From: Ignavibacteria bacterium
Lineage (GTDB): Bacteria; Bacteroidota; Ignavibacteria; Tepidaquicellales; Tepidaquicellaceae
Length of the DNA: 63,245 nucleotides
Assembly: GCA_016929695.1 (NCBI GenBank)
Contig: JAFGII010000076.1
Location: 1 to 63,245, forward strand
Direction of reading: 5' to 3'
Part shown: piece after piece, positions 8,224 to 16,006 of the stretch
Layout of the letters: every line of letters starts with the position of its first letter
Numbering within the stretch: the stretch's first letter is position 1
The notes under the pieces: generated by a model
Seen by the model: the letters and a program-made list of their open reading frames with translations, nothing else
The model's database searches: none
What the model was told of the DNA's origin: nothing
Made by a program: the position numbers and the translations under genes

Positions 8224-9471
8224 ATGGCATTCTCAGATGAAATTAGAACAATGTACGTTAATCAACTCGAAGATTTAAAGAATCAGGGGATTTTTAAGGA
8301 AGAACGTGCAATTTGCGCCCCGCAAGATTCCGATATAGAAGTGGAATTCCCCATTGGCTCGGAGAAAAAGAAAGTAATTAATATGTGTGCAAATAACTAT
8401 CTCGGCTTATCTTCACACCCCGATGTTGTTGAGGCTGCGCATGAAGGACTCGACCATCGAGGCTACGGAATGTCTTCCGTCAGGTTCATCTGTGGCACTC
8501 AGGATATCCATAAGGAACTTGAAAAGAAATTAACCGAATTTCTCGGAACGGAAGATACGATTCTTTTCCCGTCCTGTATGGATGCAAACGCAGGAGTATT
8601 TGAAGCCGTATTATCCGAAAAGGATGTAATGATTGCCGACAGGTTAGTACATGCATCTATTATAGACGGAATGAGACTCTGCAAAGCACAAAACGATTCA
8701 TATAAACATTCGGATATGAATCATCTCGAGCAGAAATTACAGTTACATCAGGATAAAAGAATCCGTTTAATTATCACCGATGGTGCATTTTCGATGGATG
8801 GCGACCTTGCAAAAATGGATAAAATTGTTGAACTTGCAGAAAAATATAATGCTATGGTTTTTGTTGACGATTCGCATGCTTCGGGTTATATCGGAAAAAC
8901 CGGTAGAGGAGTTCACGAGCACTTCGGAGTTGTCGGAAAAATCGATATTATTACAACTACACTGGGTAAGGCGCTCGGAGGAGCATCAGGAGGCTGTGTA
9001 TCGGGCAGAAGGGAAATAGTTGAAATGTGCCGCCAAAAAGCCAGACCTTATTTATTCTCAAATACGGTAGCACCTGTAATTGTTGAAGGTGCGTTGAAAG
9101 TACTTGATATTATTTCAAAATCAACCGAAAGACGGGATAAACTTGAAAAAAATACTGAATTCTGGCGGAAAGGTCTGACTGAAGGCGGATTGATAATTAA
9201 AGAAGGCGAAACTGCTATTGTGCCTGTTATGCTGTTTAATGCTAAATTATCACAGGATTTTGCAAAAGATTTGTATGACGAAGGTATTTATGCTGTAGGA
9301 TTTTTCTTCCCTGTCGTTCCGAAAGGACAGGCAAGAATCAGAACTCAGTTATCAGCAGCACACGAAATGCATCATCTTGAAAAGGCACTCGATGCTTTCC
9401 TGAAAGTCGGGAAAAAATACAATATACTTCACAAAACGAAAAATGAAGTTATTGAAATGTACGGCTCGTAA
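8224..9471 (+). CDS. KBL-like PLP-dependent alpha-oxoamine synthase paired with an ACP
   Basis: The 415-residue fold-type I PLP enzyme belongs to the alpha-oxoamine synthase family (2-amino-3-oxobutyrate CoA ligase, AONS, serine palmitoyltransferase). Visible marks are NNYLGL, SSVRFICGTQDIHKELE, the PLP Asp/His region FVDDSHASGYIGKTGRG and the Schiff-base Lys249 in TTTLGKALGGASGG. These family enzymes condense an amino acid with an acyl thioester and release CO2. RFICGTQD is typical of KBL, but the ACP gene just upstream suggests an acyl-ACP rather than acetyl-CoA donor, as proposed for ACP-linked serine palmitoyltransferases. A second KBL lies 545 bases downstream. AAGGAG at 8211-8216 fixes the start. 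Substrate is unknown. Confidence 0.85.
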   Translation: MAFSDEIRTMYVNQLEDLKNQGIFKEERAICAPQDSDIEVEFPIGSEKKKVINMCANNYLGLSSHPDVVEAAHEGLDHRGYGMSSVRFICGTQDIHKELEKKLTEFLGTEDTILFPSCMDANAGVFEAVLSEKDVMIADRLVHASIIDGMRLCKAQNDSYKHSDMNHLEQKLQLHQDKRIRLIITDGAFSMDGDLAKMDKIVELAEKYNAMVFVDDSHASGYIGKTGRGVHEHFGVVGKIDIITTTLGKALGGASGGCVSGRREIVEMCRQKARPYLFSNTVAPVIVEGALKVLDIISKSTERRDKLEKNTEFWRKGLTEGGLIIKEGETAIVPVMLFNAKLSQDFAKDLYDEGIYAVGFFFPVVPKGQARIRTQLSAAHEMHHLEKALDAFLKVGKKYNILHKTKNEVIEMYGS

Positions 9472-9502
9472 TCAAATGTAATAGAGTAAATTACGTTAAT
9501 AT

Positions 9503-9535
9503 AAAAGGTCGTCTTTTGAAAAGACGACCTTTTTT
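9503..9535. terminator. Strong bidirectional terminator
   Basis: AAAAGGTCGTCTT (9503-9515) pairs with AAGACGACCTTTT (9521-9533) around a five-base loop, and T residues continue to 9535. The A-run on the left gives a U-tract on the other strand. It ends the ACP/synthase transcript and the converging small secreted-peptide gene. Confidence 0.92.
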
Positions 9536-9552
9536 AATGCTTACCTTGAAGG

Positions 9553-9765
9553 TTAATAATGAACAACCCATCCTGCCATTAATTGCCAGATATTTACTAT
9601 ATAATCATGTACTACCCATCCCGGTATAGGGTCCCAGATTCCTCTGGTTGTAACACTGCATTTGTCTGCATCAATTATGGGTTCGCCTCTGACCGAAGGC
9701 ATATCCTGTGCGAATAATCCTACTGTCATCGTAAGCATAATCAGAATAAATATTACTTTTTTCAT
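9553..9765 (-). CDS. Small secreted peptide, function unknown
   Basis: The 70-residue product has a clear signal peptide (MKKVIFILIMLTMTVGLFAQ) and a strong ribosome binding site, AAGGAG, 8 bases before the ATG. That supports expression of this short gene. The mature 50 residues include IDADKC with a single Cys, and two similar Trp-rich segments near the end (IPGWVVHDYIVNIW and LMAGWVVHY). I do not recognise the family. It faces away from the kbl gene at 10016 and ends against a strong terminator. It could be a small surface peptide or a signalling peptide; there is no evidence to choose. Confidence 0.7.
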   Translation of the reverse strand: MKKVIFILIMLTMTVGLFAQDMPSVRGEPIIDADKCSVTTRGIWDPIPGWVVHDYIVNIWQLMAGWVVHY

Positions 9766-10015
9766 TTTTTTGTCTCCTTATGTTTGTTGATTATTTTACG
9801 AATCGGAAAATTATATGTTGCTTGATTTTTGTGTTGAATACACAAAAAGGATAATTATGTATTTGAAATGCGTTATTTAATCTGTATATCCTTATCCGTA
9901 GAATAAATAATTCTTATGAGATTCTTCTCTCTTTTTCCGATGGGCTTTTTGTATGAAAATTTAAACGAATATTAGTTATTTTGAAAGAAAATTTGAACAA
10001 ATTAATATCAAAAAT

Positions 10016-11278
10016 ATGTTTTTAAGAACAAAATATGATTTAAAACAGGAACTGAATTTAATAAAGGAATCGGGACTTCATAAAGATGAAAGGATTATAT
10101 TATCAAATCAAAAGGCAAATATTGACGTTAGTTATCCTGCAGGGTCGCAACCGAAGGAAGTTTTAAACTTTTGCTCAAATAATTATCTCGGACTTGCCAA
10201 TCACCCTGAAATTTTAAAAGCGGCACATAATTCACTGGATTCACACGGATTTGGACTCGCATCGGTCAGGTTTATATGCGGTACACAGGATATTCATAAA
10301 AAACTCGAGGAGACTATTTCAAAATTTTATCAGACGGATGATACTATCTTGTATTCGTCCTGTTATGACGCAAACGGTGGATTATTTGAAAGTATTATGG
10401 GTAAAGATGATGTGATTATTACTGATGCTCTGAATCACGCAAGCATTATTGACGGTATTAGATTATGCAAAGCGAGAAGACTTATATATGAACACTCGGA
10501 TATGAGGTCACTGGAACAGAAATTGCAACTCGCAAGAGAAGGTTCCGATATATGGGAACATACAGGTCTTGCTCACGAACCTGTTCCAGCAAAGAATATT
10601 ATCGTCACTACAGACGGTGTGTTCTCAATGGACGGTGATATTGCCAAAATTAAGGATATTCTGAAATTGACTAATAAATATGATGCAATATTAATGGTGG
10701 ATGATTCTCACGCAACGGGATTCCTTGGTAAAACTGGTAGAGGTTCTGTCGAATATTGTAATGCTCTCGGCGAAGTTGACGTTATTACTTCCACACTCGG
10801 TAAGGCGATGGGCGGTGCGTCGGGGGGATTTACTACAGGCAGAAGAGAAGTAATTGAACTCCTGAGGCAGAGGTCAAGACCGTATCTGTTCTCGAATACT
10901 CTCGCTCCCGTAATTACCGCTGCCGCTATCGCAGCCTTCGATTTGCTCGATAAAAACAGCGATTTGAGAGAAAAACTGATGGATAATACCCTCTATTTTA
11001 GAAAACATATGAAAGAACTCGGCTTCGATATTATAGAAAGTGTCCATCCGATTGTACCCGTTTTGTTCAGAAAATTTGAAAATGACGCACAACTTGCCCA
11101 GATTATTTCAAAGGAACTTTACGAAGAAGGCATTTATGTTGTTGGTTTTTCATATCCCGTCGTACCCAGAGGACAGGCAAGAATCCGTATTCAGATTTCC
11201 GCGGCACACGAAAAGGAACATCTCGATAAATGCATACAAGCATTTGAAAAAACAGGAAGTAAGTTAAATATTATATAA
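10016..11278 (+). CDS. kbl: 2-amino-3-ketobutyrate CoA ligase (glycine C-acetyltransferase)
   Basis: The 420-residue PLP enzyme resembles E. coli Kbl closely along its length. It carries NNYLGLANHPE, SVRFICGTQDIHKKLE, TDGVFSMDGDIAK, VDDSHATGFLGKTGRGSVEY, Schiff-base Lys263 in TSTLGKAMGGASGG, and RQRSRPYLFSNTLAPVI. It would cleave 2-amino-3-ketobutyrate with CoA to glycine and acetyl-CoA, or run in reverse, in threonine breakdown. Compared with the paralogue at 8224 it has about 15 extra residues after LQLAREG (GSDIWEHTGLAHEPVPAKN). No threonine dehydrogenase gene is in the window. An LptF/LptG-type permease gene follows 5 bases downstream, so they probably share a transcript. No Shine-Dalgarno is visible. 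Confidence 0.87.
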   Translation: MFLRTKYDLKQELNLIKESGLHKDERIILSNQKANIDVSYPAGSQPKEVLNFCSNNYLGLANHPEILKAAHNSLDSHGFGLASVRFICGTQDIHKKLEETISKFYQTDDTILYSSCYDANGGLFESIMGKDDVIITDALNHASIIDGIRLCKARRLIYEHSDMRSLEQKLQLAREGSDIWEHTGLAHEPVPAKNIIVTTDGVFSMDGDIAKIKDILKLTNKYDAILMVDDSHATGFLGKTGRGSVEYCNALGEVDVITSTLGKAMGGASGGFTTGRREVIELLRQRSRPYLFSNTLAPVITAAAIAAFDLLDKNSDLREKLMDNTLYFRKHMKELGFDIIESVHPIVPVLFRKFENDAQLAQIISKELYEEGIYVVGFSYPVVPRGQARIRIQISAAHEKEHLDKCIQAFEKTGSKLNII

Positions 11279-11283
11279 TTTAA

Positions 11284-12582
11284 GTGCTGATTTACCGTTA
11301 CATATTAAGGTGTCATTTAGGCCCATTTCTGTTCGCATTGTTTACTCTGATTTTCCTCTTCCTCTTCCAGTTTATTATGCGCACAATCGAACAACTCGTC
11401 GGTAAAGGTCTCAGCCTCTGGGTAATTACGCAGTTGATTGCTTTAAATCTTGCCTGGATGCTAACGCTCGCAGTTCCAATGGCAGTGCTCGTTTCAACCC
11501 TTATGGCATTCGGCTCACTCGCCGCAAATAATGAAATTACCGTAATGAAAGCAAGCGGAATCGGACTGTATAAACTGATAATGCCGGTTCTGATTGTTTC
11601 AACAATCCTGACTTATTTGCTGATTGTTTTTAATAATGATGTTCTTCCTGAAGCAAATCATCAGGCACGCCTTCTGCTCGGCGATATATCAAGAACAAAA
11701 CCGACGTTCATTCTTGAATCAGGTAAATTTTCCGAAGATATTAGCGGTGTAAAAATACTTGTGAAAAAAACTTATGAAAACAGCAATAATCTTGACGGAA
11801 TTTATATCTATGATTATTCAAATCCGAATACGAGAAATATAGTAACTGCAGAAAGAGGTGATATCGGATTTACTTCCGATTTCAAAAACATTGTTATGAA
11901 TCTTGAGAACGGAGAAATTCATCAGTTGAACAATCTGAATCCCGCAGATAAATACAGGCGAATTGAATTCACAAAGCACAGACTTCTATTCGATGCTGAG
12001 GGATTTGGCTTTCAGAGAACAGGTGATCATGCTTTAATCCGCGGGGACAGGGAATTATCATCAAAAGAAATGCGGAATCTTGTTGACAGTATGACAATCC
12101 AAATAAAAACAAACTATGAAAATTTAATAACTGAACAACAAAGAAATGTCCTGACACTAAAATCACTTCATTATCGTGACACGACAGTTTCGATGAAAGA
12201 AAAAAGCAGCAGTGATTCTGTTGTGACAATATACAAAAAACTAATAAACTCAGGAAATAATATATCAGGGACTTTAAGATTTAATGAGCAGTTAAACGAC
12301 CAGATTGATGTTTATCTTGTGGAAATTTATAAAAAATATTCGATACCTTTTGCGTGCCTTATATTTGCGTTAATAGGAGCACCGCTCGGATACAGAGTAA
12401 AAAAGGGAGGATTCGGGATAGCTGCCGGATTATCACTGTCATTCTTTCTGGTTTATTGGGCGGCACTTATCGGAGGTGAGAAGTTAGCAGACCGGGGTAT
12501 GATAACTCCGTTTCTCGGTATGTGGCTCGTTAATATTATTTTAGGAATTGTCGGATTGTATTTATTGTTTAAATCCTCTTAA
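11284..12582 (+). CDS. LptF/LptG family lipopolysaccharide export permease
   Basis: The 432-residue inner-membrane protein has three N-terminal helices (about residues 12-35, 50-80, 98-118) and a large periplasmic beta-jellyroll region (about 125-330). Three C-terminal helices contain the family signature FALIGAPLGYRVKKGGFG. This is the YjgP/YjgQ architecture of the LptB2FG transporter, which drives LPS toward the outer membrane. Only one family member is in the window, so LptF and LptG cannot be told apart. The start is a GTG five bases after the kbl stop, indicating translational coupling. A segment of extra polar sequence (about 255-320) is rich in Thr, Ser and Lys. Confidence 0.88.
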   Translation: MLIYRYILRCHLGPFLFALFTLIFLFLFQFIMRTIEQLVGKGLSLWVITQLIALNLAWMLTLAVPMAVLVSTLMAFGSLAANNEITVMKASGIGLYKLIMPVLIVSTILTYLLIVFNNDVLPEANHQARLLLGDISRTKPTFILESGKFSEDISGVKILVKKTYENSNNLDGIYIYDYSNPNTRNIVTAERGDIGFTSDFKNIVMNLENGEIHQLNNLNPADKYRRIEFTKHRLLFDAEGFGFQRTGDHALIRGDRELSSKEMRNLVDSMTIQIKTNYENLITEQQRNVLTLKSLHYRDTTVSMKEKSSSDSVVTIYKKLINSGNNISGTLRFNEQLNDQIDVYLVEIYKKYSIPFACLIFALIGAPLGYRVKKGGFGIAAGLSLSFFLVYWAALIGGEKLADRGMITPFLGMWLVNIILGIVGLYLLFKSS

Positions 12583-12637
12583 GTATATTTATATGAATAA
12601 AAGTTTTATAAGTTACATTTATTTTGAAAAAAAGTTT

Positions 12638-12733
12638 TGTCAAGCCCCGAACAATATAAGGTTGCCCAACCCCGCCAGGTTCGGAAGAAAGCAACGGTAA
12701 GTAATTCTTGTATGTGATTCGGGTGTCTTGACA
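12638..12733 (+). ncRNA. ffs: Signal recognition particle RNA, small bacterial (4.5S) type
   Basis: About 96 bases form a long hairpin. The ends TGTCAAG (12638-12644) and CTTGACA (12727-12733) pair, followed by CCCGAA with TTCGGG. The tip carries the conserved Ffh-binding segment CAGGTTCGGAAGAAAGCAAC, equivalent to E. coli CAGGTCCGGAAGGAAGCAGC. It lacks an Alu domain. T residues follow directly and may terminate it. The RNA pairs with Ffh to target membrane proteins. It lies between the permease gene and the oxidoreductase gene, with the same orientation. Confidence 0.93.
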
Positions 12734-12758
12734 TTTTTATTTGAATAAATTTATTTTT

Positions 12759-13766
12759 ATGGAGAAACTGAAAACGGCGGTAATAGGTCTGGGAGGAGTG
12801 GCACAGATAATGCATTTACCTCATCTGATTAAAATGAAAGATGTGGAGATTTCTGCAATCTGTGATATTGATTTTAGTAAAGCAAAATTTATCGGAAGAA
12901 AATATAATATTAAAAAAGTATATAAAGATATTGAGTTATTACTTAAGGAAAATGATGACTTGAAAACAGCTGTCATTTCCGTTCCGACCGATATGCATTC
13001 AAGTATTGCATTAAAATGTTTTGACGCGGGTCTAAACGTTTTTGTTGAAAAACCGGTTGCCCGAAATTACGAAGAAACATTAAAAATGGTGAAAACTGCT
13101 GTTGATAATGACTGTTTATTTATGGTCGGTATGAATAACAGATTCAGAGCTGATACCATGCTGCAGAGGAGTTTTATCAAAGCAAGTGAAATCGGTGAAT
13201 TGTTCTATATTAAAACAGGCTGGCTGAAAACTCAAAGTTCAAATACTAGATGGTTTCTTGAAAGAGAAAAAGCAGGCGGAGGTGTATTTCTGGATAACGG
13301 GATCGTTATGCTTGACCTCGGTTTGTGGATGTTTGATTTTCCTGAAATAGCGAGCGTTTCGGCTTTAAATTATTATCACAAATCAAAATCTGTTGAAGAT
13401 TCAAATTTTACTTTTGTTAGGTTTAGAAATGGTTCAGCCCTTACAATTGAAGTAAGCTGGAGCTTTCTAAGAAAAAAAGAATTTTATTACTGTGACGTAT
13501 ATGGTAAACTGGGCAGTTCATCAATTAATCCTTTGAAAATTTTCAAGAAAATTAGCAATGATATACTTGAAGTTACACCTAAAACCTCGAAGATTCAGAA
13601 AAATATGAATAAAGACAGTTTTGAATTTCAGATGAAACATTTTATAGGGGCTGTGAAGGGAATGCATAAACTTGTTTCTTCGGGAAAAGACGCACTGAAA
13701 GTAATGCAAATTGCTGACGCTGTATATAAATCGGATATATCGGGAAAAGAAGTTTTATTCAGTTAA
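12759..13766 (+). CDS. Gfo/Idh/MocA family NAD(P)-dependent oxidoreductase
   Basis: The 335-residue protein begins with a Rossmann fold (KTAVIGLGGVAQIMHL, then ISAICDIDF with the acidic residue that binds the adenosine ribose). It continues with the family motif VFVEKPVA, whose Lys contacts substrate and nicotinamide, and a C-terminal alpha/beta domain with GGGVFLDNGIVMLDLGLW. Members oxidise or reduce sugars, inositols or biliverdin-like compounds, and the substrate cannot be read here. I use the ATG at 12759. An upstream TTG at 12741 would add six unconserved residues and crowd the SRP RNA. The gene is 26 bases downstream of that RNA. Confidence 0.85.
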   Translation: MEKLKTAVIGLGGVAQIMHLPHLIKMKDVEISAICDIDFSKAKFIGRKYNIKKVYKDIELLLKENDDLKTAVISVPTDMHSSIALKCFDAGLNVFVEKPVARNYEETLKMVKTAVDNDCLFMVGMNNRFRADTMLQRSFIKASEIGELFYIKTGWLKTQSSNTRWFLEREKAGGGVFLDNGIVMLDLGLWMFDFPEIASVSALNYYHKSKSVEDSNFTFVRFRNGSALTIEVSWSFLRKKEFYYCDVYGKLGSSSINPLKIFKKISNDILEVTPKTSKIQKNMNKDSFEFQMKHFIGAVKGMHKLVSSGKDALKVMQIADAVYKSDISGKEVLFS

Positions 13767-13911
13767 GAGTTTTTTTACTCAAAAATTAAGAATAGAATCT
13801 TAATACTATTTATAAATTTAAAACATTCTGTTTATTGTCCTGAACTTATTAAGTATACAAAAAATAATGTCTAATGATAAGAAATACTGAAAAAAATCAG
13901 ATTGACAAATT

Positions 13912-13942
13912 TCTGCAGAGTAAGTTTAAGATTTGTTAACAT
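13912..13942 (+). promoter_or_regulatory. Candidate promoter for the two-component operon
   Basis: A perfect TTGACA (13912-13917) lies 19 bases before a weak TAACAT (13937-13942), about 38 bases before the response-regulator start. The nearby TAAATTTG (13942-13949) also fits the TAnnTTTG box used in Bacteroidota. The spacing is long, so the call is tentative. Confidence 0.3.
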
Positions 13943-13979
13943 AAATTTGTAAATTTATTAATTTAGCGCGAATATATTT

Positions 13980-14693
13980 ATGAAAAAAAAGAAAATGACA
14001 AATAAAATACTTGTAGTAGATGACGAAAAGGATATAGTTGACATAATCAAATATAATCTTGAACAGGAAGGTGAATTCGAGGTTCTTACAGCATTGGACG
14101 GGAAAGAAGCATTAAACATTGCTGAAGAAGAAAAACCGGATTTAATATTGCTTGACATTATGATGCCCGGGATGAACGGATTTGATGTATGTAAACAACT
14201 AAAAACCTATGCACCTACATCGAGAATACCGGTAATTTTCCTTACAGCGAAAGAAAACGAAATTGATGAAATAATAGGGCTTGAAATAGGAGCAGATGAT
14301 TATATCCAGAAACCGATATCGCCAAGAAAAATAATTGCCAGAATAAAATCTGTAATCAGAAGAATAAATGCCGAGACGGAAAAATTTATTGCGACAAATG
14401 ACTATATCAAGTTTAAAAATCTTGAAATTGATACTGTATCTCATACCGTAAAAATTAATGACGAAGAAATATTTTTCCCGAAAAAGGAATTTAAACTGCT
14501 TCATTTCCTGCTTTCAAACAGGGGCAGGCTTCTTTCCAGGGATGTACTCTTGAATGAAATATGGGGGGAGAATGTTTATGTCGTTGATAGGACGATAGAT
14601 GTTCATATTGCAAAGTTAAGAGAAAAACTTGGTGATTATGCTTCATACATTGATACAATTAAAGGGGTGGGATACAGGTTTAATAATGATTGA
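13980..14693 (+). CDS. PhoB/OmpR-type response regulator
   Basis: The 237-residue protein has a receiver domain with the acidic pair VVDDE (residues 12-16), phosphoacceptor Asp59 in LILLDIMMPG, Thr in IFLTAKE and Lys in DYIQKPISP. A C-terminal winged-helix DNA-binding domain (about 145-235) contains FKLLHFLLSNRGRLLSRD, VVDRTIDVHIAKLR and GVGYRF. It would bind DNA when phosphorylated by the kinase encoded 13 bases downstream. An alternative ATG at 13995 (MTNKILVVDD) is equally plausible and changes only five residues. The pair resembles PhoB/PhoR, but no phosphate-transport genes are nearby, so the stimulus is unknown. Confidence 0.93.
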   Translation: MKKKKMTNKILVVDDEKDIVDIIKYNLEQEGEFEVLTALDGKEALNIAEEEKPDLILLDIMMPGMNGFDVCKQLKTYAPTSRIPVIFLTAKENEIDEIIGLEIGADDYIQKPISPRKIIARIKSVIRRINAETEKFIATNDYIKFKNLEIDTVSHTVKINDEEIFFPKKEFKLLHFLLSNRGRLLSRDVLLNEIWGENVYVVDRTIDVHIAKLREKLGDYASYIDTIKGVGYRFNND

Positions 14694-14706
14694 ATAAAAA
14701 AAAGTT

Positions 14707-15777
14707 TTGACGACCTATAAAACATTTGATTACATATTAGTAATATTATTTGTAACTACAACGATAATTTTACTTTTGGCTAATACACCTCACGAAACAA
14801 TAATAATATTTTGTCTGTTTTATGCTTTAGCTTTCTCTGTAATATCCCTGATTCTAAAAAAAAATTATATTAAATCAACAAATAAAATAAATGAAATTCT
14901 AAAAAAAATTTCTGAGAAATATGATATTGAAAAACATAATAATTTTGAAAATAAAATAACAGAACTAAATAAACTGCAGAAAGAAATAGAAAATCTAAAA
15001 ACCAATCAGCGGGATAAAACCTTAAAGATGATATACGAAAATCTTGAAAAAACAACTGTAAGACTGACGGAAGAACTAACAAACACTAAAATATTTAAAA
15101 TAAACAGGAATGAATTTTTAGGAAATGTGGCTCATGAGCTTAGAACTCCGATTTGTGCAATACAATTATCTCTCGAGACTCTTATTAACGGGGCAGTTAA
15201 AGATGATAACGTAAATACAGATTTTCTGAAACGGGCATTAAGCCATACGAACCGCTTAAGTGAGTTATCAAATGATTTGATTAATATTTCAGAACTTGAA
15301 GCCGGAATGAAACTCAGTAAAAGATATTTAAGAATTAATTATTTAATTAATGAAGTTGTTAATTCGCTGCATTTTATTTCATCAAGCAGGAAAGTTGAGA
15401 TTGAAACTAACTTTCAAATAAAAGATTCAACTCAGGTGTTTTGTGATTCCGATGCTATAAAACAAGTTATGATGAATTTAATTGATAATGCCATAAAATA
15501 TACTCCTGAAGGAGGAAAAATATTGATAACGACAACTTCCGTAGATGGTGAAATTTTTATTTCAGTAAGAGATTCGGGGATGGGAATTCCGCAGGAAGAC
15601 ATACCAAGGATATTCGAAAGATTTTACAGAGTGGACAAAACACGGTCAAGAGATATGGGCGGAAGCGGACTGGGTCTTTCAATAGTGAAGCATATCATCG
15701 AATTGCATAACAGCAAGATAACTGTTGAAAGCAAAGTAGGGGAAGGAACAGAATTCAAATTCGGACTGCCGGTGTGA
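14707..15777 (+). CDS. Membrane sensor histidine kinase, partner of the adjacent response regulator
   Basis: The 356-residue protein starts at a TTG. It has two transmembrane helices (about residues 7-25 and 31-51) with only a few residues between them, so almost no periplasmic sensor. A coiled-coil linker (about 60-130) leads to an HisKA domain with phosphorylated His143 in NVAHELRTP. A HATPase domain follows, with N-box MMNLIDNAIKYTPEGG, G1 RDSGMGIPQED, F-box IFERFYR and G2 GGSGLGLSIVKHI. It is the PhoR/KinA class without a PAS domain. It lies 13 bases behind the regulator gene and is surely its partner. The short outside loop suggests it senses the membrane or a partner protein. Confidence 0.9.
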   Translation: MTTYKTFDYILVILFVTTTIILLLANTPHETIIIFCLFYALAFSVISLILKKNYIKSTNKINEILKKISEKYDIEKHNNFENKITELNKLQKEIENLKTNQRDKTLKMIYENLEKTTVRLTEELTNTKIFKINRNEFLGNVAHELRTPICAIQLSLETLINGAVKDDNVNTDFLKRALSHTNRLSELSNDLINISELEAGMKLSKRYLRINYLINEVVNSLHFISSSRKVEIETNFQIKDSTQVFCDSDAIKQVMMNLIDNAIKYTPEGGKILITTTSVDGEIFISVRDSGMGIPQEDIPRIFERFYRVDKTRSRDMGGSGLGLSIVKHIIELHNSKITVESKVGEGTEFKFGLPV

Positions 15778-15824
15778 ATTTCTAAATACAATTTCACAAA
15801 AAATATATCGGGATAATGAGATTT

Positions 15825-15910
15825 AAAAGCTCCGTAGGAGTGATATTTCTAAATACACGCTGGTTACAATGTTAATTAAAAGTTCCGTAGGAGCGAAATC
15901 TTTGTAGAAA
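15825..15910. repeat. Two copies of a CTCCGTAGGAG dispersed element
   Basis: Copy one (15825-15856) reads AAAAGCTCCGTAGGAG then TGATATTTCTAAATAC. Copy two (15878-15910) reads AAAAGTTCCGTAGGAG then CGAAATCTTTGTAGAAA. A more decayed relative follows at about 15920-15950 (AGCAGCGTAGTTGCGAAA). This class of short intergenic element occurs widely in Bacteroidota-like genomes. The 16 bases of copy two at 15878-15893 recur exactly at 60700-60715. The block lies between convergent genes. Confidence 0.75.
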
Positions 15911-16006
15911 TCTTAAATAAATAATGGATAGCAGCGTAGTTGCGAAACCTTGTTTTTTCTTCTCAATATCTATCCCTATTCCTTGGGAGATTTTTGCTAA
16001 AAAATT

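Noticed and set aside
12741-12758. TTG start of the Gfo/Idh/MocA gene
   Set aside because: The six extra residues are not part of the Rossmann start, and the codon lies almost against the SRP RNA. ATG at 12759 gives MEKLKTAVIG.
13786-13803. TTAAGA/TCTTAA inverted repeat after the oxidoreductase gene, as a terminator
   Set aside because: The stem has only six weak pairs and no T-tract follows.
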